Shown: positions 58,941 to 64,000 of the stretch, one piece after another
Numbering within the stretch: position 1 is the first letter of the stretch
How the letters are laid out: each line of letters opens with the position of its first letter
DNA from: Pantoea allii
Lineage (GTDB): Bacteria > Pseudomonadota > Gammaproteobacteria > Enterobacterales > Enterobacteriaceae
Reading direction: 5' to 3'
Assembly (NCBI RefSeq): GCF_002307475.1
Contig: NZ_NTMH01000011.1
Location: 310,001-374,000, forward strand
Length of the DNA stretch: 64,000 nucleotides
Notes under the pieces: generated by a model
The model's input: only the letters and a program-made list of their open reading frames with translations
Databases searched by the model: none
Told to the model about the DNA's origin: nothing
Position numbers and translations under genes: made by a program

Positions 58941-60077
58941 TCAGGTTGAGGATAATATGGCGTTAAAGCCCAGTTGAATAAGCAGATCAGCGGTGGCCTG
59001 ATCATCACAGTTCACCTGTAATGATGACCATTCACGACGCTCTTCATACTGTTTGCGCAGGCGGTCAAACTCGCCCGGTTTTGCCGCCACTTTTCGTAGT
59101 GGCGCATCATCGCGGCGCACATCATACACCAGATGCACTAACCGTTTCAGCGTTGGCTGATCGAGCGGCCCATTCAGACGGATCTGGCTGAATTCCGGCG
59201 TGGGTAACAGGCTGCCGAGCGGCACCTGCTGCGGTTGCCCAATAAAGTCGCACCAGGCCTCGAAAACCTGGGTAGTGCCGCGCGCTTTGCCTTCCAGGGT
59301 ATAACCGGCAATGTGGGCTGTGGCGATATCAACCTTATCCAGCAGTGCCAGGGAGAGATCCGGCTCCGGCTCCCAGACGTCCAGCACCACGCTCAGATCG
59401 TGGCGCATGTTCAGCACTTCCAGCAGCGCGGCATTATCGACTACCGGGCCGCGGCAGGCATTAATCAGAATGGTGTCAGGCTTCAGGGCCATCAGTCGCG
59501 CAGCATCCGCCAGATGCCAGCTCTTGTAAGGGCCAGATTTAAACAGTGGCGTATGAAACGTCAAAATATCGGCCTGCTCAACCAGCGTATCGAGCGAGTG
59601 AAAATCCCCTTCGTCCCCACGGTCAGCCCGGGGTGGATCGCACAGCAGCGTTTTCACGCCCCAGGCTTCCAGGCGTTTCTGCAGACGGCTGCCCACGTTA
59701 CCCACGCCAACAATGCCTACGGTACGATCGCGCAACAGGAAACCGTCGCGTTCAGCCAGCAGCAGCAAGGCAGAAAAAACATACTCTACGACGGCGATGG
59801 CGTTACAACCGGGTGCGGCCGAGAACGCGATGCCCGCCTGCGCCAGCCAGGCTTCATCGACGTGATCCGTCCCGGCCGTGGCCGTGCCCACAAACCTGAC
59901 AGGTTTATCCTGCAGTAACGCCGCGTTAACCTGAGTGACCGATCGCACCATCAGTCCATCAGCGTCGGCTAATTGCGCTTCGGGTAATGGCCTGCCAGGT
60001 ACGGCAACCACATCGCCCGTACGGCTAAAGAGTTCACGGGCGTAGGGCATATTTTCATCGACGAGAATTTTCACCAC
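58941..60077 (-). CDS. pdxB: Erythronate-4-phosphate dehydrogenase
   Basis: A 378-residue D-2-hydroxyacid dehydrogenase, the E. coli length, for the second step of DXP-dependent PLP synthesis. The nucleotide loop is [13 protein letters not shown]; the catalytic arginine and glutamate lie in ACRGPVVD and VWEPEPD and the histidine in [15 protein letters not shown]. The C-terminal PdxB dimerisation domain is complete. Divergent from an EamA exporter, in a place where E. coli has other genes on both flanks. Confidence 0.96.
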   Translation of the reverse strand: MVKILVDENMPYARELFSRTGDVVAVPGRPLPEAQLADADGLMVRSVTQVNAALLQDKPVRFVGTATAGTDHVDEAWLAQAGIAFSAAPGCNAIAVVEYVFSALLLLAERDGFLLRDRTVGIVGVGNVGSRLQKRLEAWGVKTLLCDPPRADRGDEGDFHSLDTLVEQADILTFHTPLFKSGPYKSWHLADAARLMALKPDTILINACRGPVVDNAALLEVLNMRHDLSVVLDVWEPEPDLSLALLDKVDIATAHIAGYTLEGKARGTTQVFEAWCDFIGQPQQVPLGSLLPTPEFSQIRLNGPLDQPTLKRLVHLVYDVRRDDAPLRKVAAKPGEFDRLRKQYEERREWSSLQVNCDDQATADLLIQLGFNAILSST

Positions 60078-60223
60078 GGCTTTCCTGTGTGTTGCATTTA
60101 AGGGCGCTATTCTGGCACAAAAGCCCCGCCTTAGCCTAACCTCCCCATGCCGTCGACCATAAGGCTGGCAGAAGCATGTCAGACAGGCGTAAACTGCCGC
60201 GGGTCTGAGGCTGGAGTCATGCT

Positions 60224-61123
60224 ATGTTTTTTCTGTTTCCGCTGTTTGCGGTATTGATTTGGTCGGTTAACGCTATCGTTAATAAATTATCGGCGGGGGC
60301 AATCGAGCCTGCAGCCATCTCCTTTTATCGCTGGCTACTGGCGTTGCTGGTGTTAACGCCGTTTGTGTTACCCGGCGTGATACGGCGCTGGCAGGCGATC
60401 AGGCCGCACCTCTGGCGTTTGATGGTTCTGGGCCTGCTGGGCATGGCGCTGTATCAAAGTCTGGCTTACTATGCCGCCCACAGCGTGAGCGCCCTGTTTA
60501 TGGGCATTATTGCGGCGCTGATTCCGCTGTTAACGGTGTTGCTCAGCGTGCTGGTCCTGCGGATTGCGCCGACGGTGGGCATTCTGGTGGGCAGCCTGAT
60601 CTCGTTCTGCGGCTTAATCTGGCTGGTCAGCGCAGGCAACCTTCACCAGCTGCTGAATCACGGTATCGGTGCCGGAGAAGCGATGATGCTGGCGGCATCC
60701 AGCTGCTATGCGCTTTATGGCGTGATGACAAAACGCTGGTCGATTCCGTTGCCGGTCTGGCAGAGCCTTTACGTGCAAATTGCCTTTGGCGTTTTGTTGC
60801 TGTTACCCGGCTTTTTGATGACGTCAGATGTCTCGCTCACGCCGCGCAATCTTCCCCTGGTGGCCTTTGCCGGGCTGTTTGCCTCTATTCTTGCGCCCTG
60901 GCTGTGGATACATGGCGTTCAAAAGTTAGGGGCCAGCATTACCAGTATTTTTATGAATCTGACACCGGTGTTTACCGCCATCATTGCGGTGCTGTTTCTG
61001 CATGAACATCTGCACAGCTATCACTGGATTGGCGGCGGTCTGACGCTGGCAGGCGTTCTGCTGGCCCAGCGGCTGCGCAGGCCGTTAACCGCGCGCAAAC
61101 CGGTTAACACCGATCCACATTGA
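60224..61123 (+). CDS. EamA/DMT family exporter
   Basis: A 299-residue drug/metabolite transporter with two EamA repeats and about ten membrane helices (first repeat from AVLIWSVNAIVNKLSAG, second from MMLAASSCYALYGVMTKRW). The family moves amino acids, nucleobases or metabolites outward; substrate not predictable. The last 20 bases overlap the end of the convergent tctE gene. Confidence 0.88.
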   Translation: MFFLFPLFAVLIWSVNAIVNKLSAGAIEPAAISFYRWLLALLVLTPFVLPGVIRRWQAIRPHLWRLMVLGLLGMALYQSLAYYAAHSVSALFMGIIAALIPLLTVLLSVLVLRIAPTVGILVGSLISFCGLIWLVSAGNLHQLLNHGIGAGEAMMLAASSCYALYGVMTKRWSIPLPVWQSLYVQIAFGVLLLLPGFLMTSDVSLTPRNLPLVAFAGLFASILAPWLWIHGVQKLGASITSIFMNLTPVFTAIIAVLFLHEHLHSYHWIGGGLTLAGVLLAQRLRRPLTARKPVNTDPH

Positions 61124-62492
61124 ACTGGACGGTAACCCGTAGCCCGCCCAGTAACGGGCTGCGATCCAGCGTTACGGCAGCGCCGTGCCAGGCACAAATA
61201 TCCTGGACCAGCGCCAGCCCAATGCCGGCGCCGGCATGCATAGCGGCATTATCCAGCCGGATAAAAGGCTGCAGCGCTTTTTGCTGCTCGTCCGGGCTAA
61301 TCCCCGGCCCCGCGTCTTCAATTTGAAGTGTTCCGCTCTGGAGGCGCGCAGTGATCATCCCTTGAGAAGGGGTATATTTAATCGCGTTATCCAGCAGGTT
61401 GGCACAGAGTTCGCCCAGCAACAGCGCGTCGCCTTTCACCTCACTGTGTTCATCACCCTCATAACCCAGATCAATGTATTTTGCGCGTGCCGCGGCATAA
61501 CGGCTAAAGCAGGCCTCGCGGACGATGGCCGCTAAATCCACCCGCGCCATGGGCTTATCTTCCCCGTGACGGGCTTTAATTCGCGCCAGTTGCAGCAGGC
61601 GATCGGTCAGCAGGATGGTGTCATCCAGCGTATGCTGCATGCCCTGCAGGCTTTCGCGCCACTGTTCAGGCCGGTCGCTGTCCAGCGCCGTGCTGATCTG
61701 GGTTTTAAGGATGGTGAGCGGGGTGCGAAGCTGGTGAGCGGCATCGGCGCTGAACCTGTCCTGCCGCGCCAGTAGCCCTCTCAGTCGCTCAAGGTAGCGA
61801 TTAAAGGCGATGATGAGCGGCTGTAACTCCGACCACGGCAGGGACGGTAACGGTGTCAGCGCCGCGCCGTTACGGCGCAGCACGATGCGTGACAGACGGC
61901 GCAGCGGCCGCAATACCCGGCGCAGCATCATGCTCGCCAGTAACAGCGTGATGAATACCAGCGCGCTTTGGCTGAGTAACGCAGTGCGCATCAGCCCCTG
62001 AGCAAATGCCTCACGGGAGTGAATGGTTTCCGCCACCAGCACCAGCGCCATGCCTTCCACGCCCGAGTCACTGACCGGCTGCCATAATGCAGCCACCCGA
62101 ATGCGCTGCTTCTGGTAAAGCCCGTCATAAAAATGCACTAACGCGGGATAGGCTGCAGACATTTCGCTGGTGGCAGGAATCGGGGGCAGCCCGTCATAGC
62201 CCGATAACGTTTTGCCCTGGGGCGAAATCACCTGGTAATACAGGCGGTCATTCATATTGCGCTCAAAGCTGTCGAGCACCACCCAGGGCACATCCACCTC
62301 CAGATGCTGATGACGAACCACCAGCCGCTCGGCGACGGTACGCGCAGAGGCCAGCAGGGAGCGATCGTAGGCCTGATTCGCCGCCGCCAGGCCGCTCTGA
62401 TAATGGGTATAAACCGACAGAATCCACAGCAGCACCAGCGGCAGGCCGAGCCACGCCAGCAGCTCACCGCGCAGAGAATGAATCAGTCGCAT
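61104..62492 (-). CDS. tctE: Sensor histidine kinase, TctE type
   Basis: A 462-residue membrane histidine kinase. Two membrane helices (about residues 13-30 and 174-192) bracket a periplasmic sensor domain; a HAMP-like linker follows. His253 in SADAAHQLRTPLTIL is the phosphorylation site, and the ATPase has NLLDNAIKYTP and DAGPGIS. It resembles TctE, which senses tricarboxylates for the tripartite tricarboxylate transporter. It overlaps tctD by ten bases, and its end overlaps the convergent EamA gene by 20 bases. Confidence 0.87.
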   Translation of the reverse strand: MRLIHSLRGELLAWLGLPLVLLWILSVYTHYQSGLAAANQAYDRSLLASARTVAERLVVRHQHLEVDVPWVVLDSFERNMNDRLYYQVISPQGKTLSGYDGLPPIPATSEMSAAYPALVHFYDGLYQKQRIRVAALWQPVSDSGVEGMALVLVAETIHSREAFAQGLMRTALLSQSALVFITLLLASMMLRRVLRPLRRLSRIVLRRNGAALTPLPSLPWSELQPLIIAFNRYLERLRGLLARQDRFSADAAHQLRTPLTILKTQISTALDSDRPEQWRESLQGMQHTLDDTILLTDRLLQLARIKARHGEDKPMARVDLAAIVREACFSRYAAARAKYIDLGYEGDEHSEVKGDALLLGELCANLLDNAIKYTPSQGMITARLQSGTLQIEDAGPGISPDEQQKALQPFIRLDNAAMHAGAGIGLALVQDICAWHGAAVTLDRSPLLGGLRVTVQFNVDRC

Positions 62493-63154
62493 GGCAGGGT
62501 TTCCAGGCTATAGCCCAGCCCTCGCAGCGTCACAATGCCCACATCACTCCCGGCCAGTTTTTTGCGCACCCGATGGACATACAGCTCAATGCTTTCCGGG
62601 CTGGCCTCGTCCACCAGCGTAAAGGTCTGCTCATAGAGATGCTGCCGCGAGACCGGACGGCCACGGCGCTGCATCAGCGTGGTGAGCACACTGGACTCAC
62701 GCGGCGTCAGCGCCAGGGGTTTTTCGTCCAGCAAAAAGTAGCCCTCGCCGTTAAGCTCAAGCTGTCCCAGCGTTTGATTTTGTGGCGATTGCCCCTGTGA
62801 ACGCCGCAACAGCGCACGCAGACGCGCATCCAGTTCATCCAGTTCGAAGGGTTTGGTCAGGTAGTCATCGGCACCGGTGTTCAGGCCGCGCACGCGGTCG
62901 TCCAGCGTACTGCGCGCGGTCAGCAGCAGCACTGGCATATTTTGTCCCCGACGGCGCAGCCGCGTTAACAGCTCGATGCCATCCAGACGCGGCAAAGAGA
63001 CATCCAGCACCAGCAGCGCATAGTCTTCGCTTTGCAGGCTGTGGTCGGCCGCCACGCCATCGACCACCCAGTCCACGGCAAAGCCTTTCTGGGTTAACGC
63101 TTTCTGTAACCATCGCCCCAGTTCCGCCGTGTCTTCAACCAGTAAGAGACGCAT
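62483..63154 (-). CDS. tctD: OmpR-family response regulator, TctD type
   Basis: A 223-residue response regulator with Asp51 as acceptor in LLVLDVSLPRLDG, acidic residues EDTAE at the start, Lys in YLTKPFELDEL, and a C-terminal OmpR-type winged helix (LTPRESSVLTTLMQRRGRPVSRQHLYEQ). The start at 63154 (MRLLLVEDTAE) has AAGGA six bases upstream. It is divergent from tctC, and repeats between them (63162-63203) are the probable binding sites. Confidence 0.9.
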   Translation of the reverse strand: MRLLLVEDTAELGRWLQKALTQKGFAVDWVVDGVAADHSLQSEDYALLVLDVSLPRLDGIELLTRLRRRGQNMPVLLLTARSTLDDRVRGLNTGADDYLTKPFELDELDARLRALLRRSQGQSPQNQTLGQLELNGEGYFLLDEKPLALTPRESSVLTTLMQRRGRPVSRQHLYEQTFTLVDEASPESIELYVHRVRKKLAGSDVGIVTLRGLGYSLETLPCD

Positions 63155-63161
63155 ATCACAT

Positions 63162-63233
63162 CCTTTCACTAAACCTTATCAATGAAAGGTAAATGAAAGG
63201 TTACTAATTTAACAATTCAGCAACGCCGAATTG
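63162..63233. promoter_or_regulatory. TGAAAGG repeats between tctD and tctC, probable TctD sites
   Basis: TGAAAGGTAA at 63183-63192 and TGAAAGGTTA at 63194-63203 are direct repeats in 11-base phase, the spacing used by OmpR-family dimers. An inverted copy, CCTTTCAC at 63162-63169, overlaps the tctD ribosome-binding site. A palindrome CAATTC-N9-GAATTG lies at 63213-63233, nearer tctC. Confidence 0.7.
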
Positions 63234-63273
63234 TCGGTGGTAATCACACTCTGGAAGAAAGATGGAGCGCACG

Positions 63274-64000
63274 ATGAAAAAAATAATCCATACCGCCCTC
63301 GCCTCTGCCCTGCTGGCCTTGATGTTGCCGTCATCCGGCTATGCCGCTGCACCAGACAGAACGGAATGCATCGCACCGGCTAAACCCGGTGGCGGTTTCG
63401 ACCTGACCTGTAAGCTGATTCAGGTTTCGCTGATGGAAACCAAACAGATTGAGAAACCGATGCGCATCACCTATATGCCAGGCGGCGTGGGTGCAGTGGC
63501 CTATAACGCGATCATTGCGCAGCGTCCTGCCGAAGCCGGAACGGTTGTGGCCTTTTCGGGTGGCTCGCTGCTGAATCTGTCCCAGGGCAAGTTTGGTCGC
63601 TATTCGGTTGATGACGTTAAGTGGCTGGCGGCAATTGGCACCGATTACGGCATGATTGCCGTCCGTGAAGACGCGCCGTGGAAAAACCTGGGCGAGCTCA
63701 TGGCCGCGATGAAAAAAGATCCGACCAAAGTGGTGGTGGGCGCGGGTGCCTCCATCGGCAGCCAGGACTGGATGAAAACCGCGCTGATCGCTAAAGAAGC
63801 CGGTATTGATCCACGCAAAATGCGCTATGTCGCCTTCGAAGGCGGAGGTGAAGTGGTCACCGCCCTGCTGGGGAATCATATTCAGGTAATGTCGGGCGAT
63901 CTCAGCGAGATGGTGCCGCATTTACAAGGGGGCAAACTGCGGGTGCTGGCGGTAATGGCAGACAAACGCCTGCCCGATCAGCTGGCGTCAATTCCGACCG
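63274..64000 (+). CDS. tctC: Tripartite tricarboxylate transporter binding protein (partial)
   Basis: The first 242 codons of a Bug/TctC-family periplasmic binding protein, open to the window end. The signal peptide is MKKIIHTALASALLAL with cleavage near GYA-AAP; the mature start DRTECIAPAKPGGGFDLTCKL is the ligand-binding loop typical of tricarboxylate binders, and MPGGVGAVAYN follows. GGAG lies six bases before ATG 63274. With the divergent TctDE kinase pair it suggests regulated citrate or related tricarboxylate uptake; tctB and tctA would be expected just beyond the window. Confidence 0.9.
   Translation, partial: MKKIIHTALASALLALMLPSSGYAAAPDRTECIAPAKPGGGFDLTCKLIQVSLMETKQIEKPMRITYMPGGVGAVAYNAIIAQRPAEAGTVVAFSGGSLLNLSQGKFGRYSVDDVKWLAAIGTDYGMIAVREDAPWKNLGELMAAMKKDPTKVVVGAGASIGSQDWMKTALIAKEAGIDPRKMRYVAFEGGGEVVTALLGNHIQVMSGDLSEMVPHLQGGKLRVLAVMADKRLPDQLASIPT

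Noticed and set aside
62087..62800. Plus-strand frame of 237 codons
   Set aside because: Antisense to tctE and tctD, which have complete kinase and regulator motifs.
63331..63921. Minus-strand frame of 196 codons
   Set aside because: Antisense to tctC, which has a signal peptide, ribosome-binding site and family motifs and simply runs off the window.

Overview
The window reads as an uninterrupted stretch of an enterobacterial chromosome. Gene content, near full-length matches to Escherichia coli core proteins and order (nrdB-yfaE, yfaY, elaB/elaA, nuoA-N, lrhA, alaA, yfbR, yfbTUV, ackA-pta, yfcD, yfcF, yfcH, hisJQMP, ubiX, purF, cvpA, dedD, folC, accD, dedA, truA, usg, pdxB) place it in Enterobacterales. 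The D-arabinitol genes, polyamine-type ABC cluster and tct-type genes in the gaps suggest a plant-associated Erwiniaceae member such as Pantoea or Erwinia. The genus is an inference from content; no search was run.

Layout. 1-7000: the end of nrdB, the ferredoxin yfaE, a RidA-like gene divergent from a TetR regulator with three operator-like palindromes, yfaY, elaB, opgD, elaA and a Tat-exported esterase-like gene. 7000-22250: the 13-gene respiratory complex I operon on the minus strand, with nuoC and nuoD fused. 22250-32260: lrhA, alaA, yfbR, yfbT, yfbU, yfbV, ackA and pta. 32260-39770: an accessory polyamine/GABA-type island with an ABC ATPase and MocR regulator on the minus strand and an aminotransferase, binding protein and two permeases on the plus strand. 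40160-42510: yfcD, yfcF, yfcH. 42550-46740: an accessory D-arabinitol cluster (transporter, dehydrogenase, divergent SorC-type regulator) with a perfect CRP-type site. 46750-49880: the histidine ABC transporter. 50150-60080: ubiX, purF and cvpA behind a PurR box, then dedD, folC, accD, dedA, truA, usg and pdxB. 60220-64000: an EamA exporter and a TctE/TctD two-component system divergent from a tctC-type binding protein that runs off the window.

Functionally the window joins NADH-driven proton pumping (nuo), overflow metabolism (ackA-pta), central regulation (lrhA) and purine, folate, fatty acid and PLP biosynthesis with three catabolic or uptake islands. Compared with the E. coli order, yfbS, yfcC, yfcE, yfcG, folX and argT are absent at their usual places, and the islands sit in several of those gaps.

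I found no tRNA, rRNA, insertion sequence, prophage or CRISPR array. No wholly new system is evident. The less explained signals are regulatory: the triple palindrome at the TetR gene, two perfect palindromes upstream of nuoA, an 80-base inverted repeat inside the nuo operon, 11-bp-phased direct repeats at tctC, and the repeat array at the arabinitol promoter.
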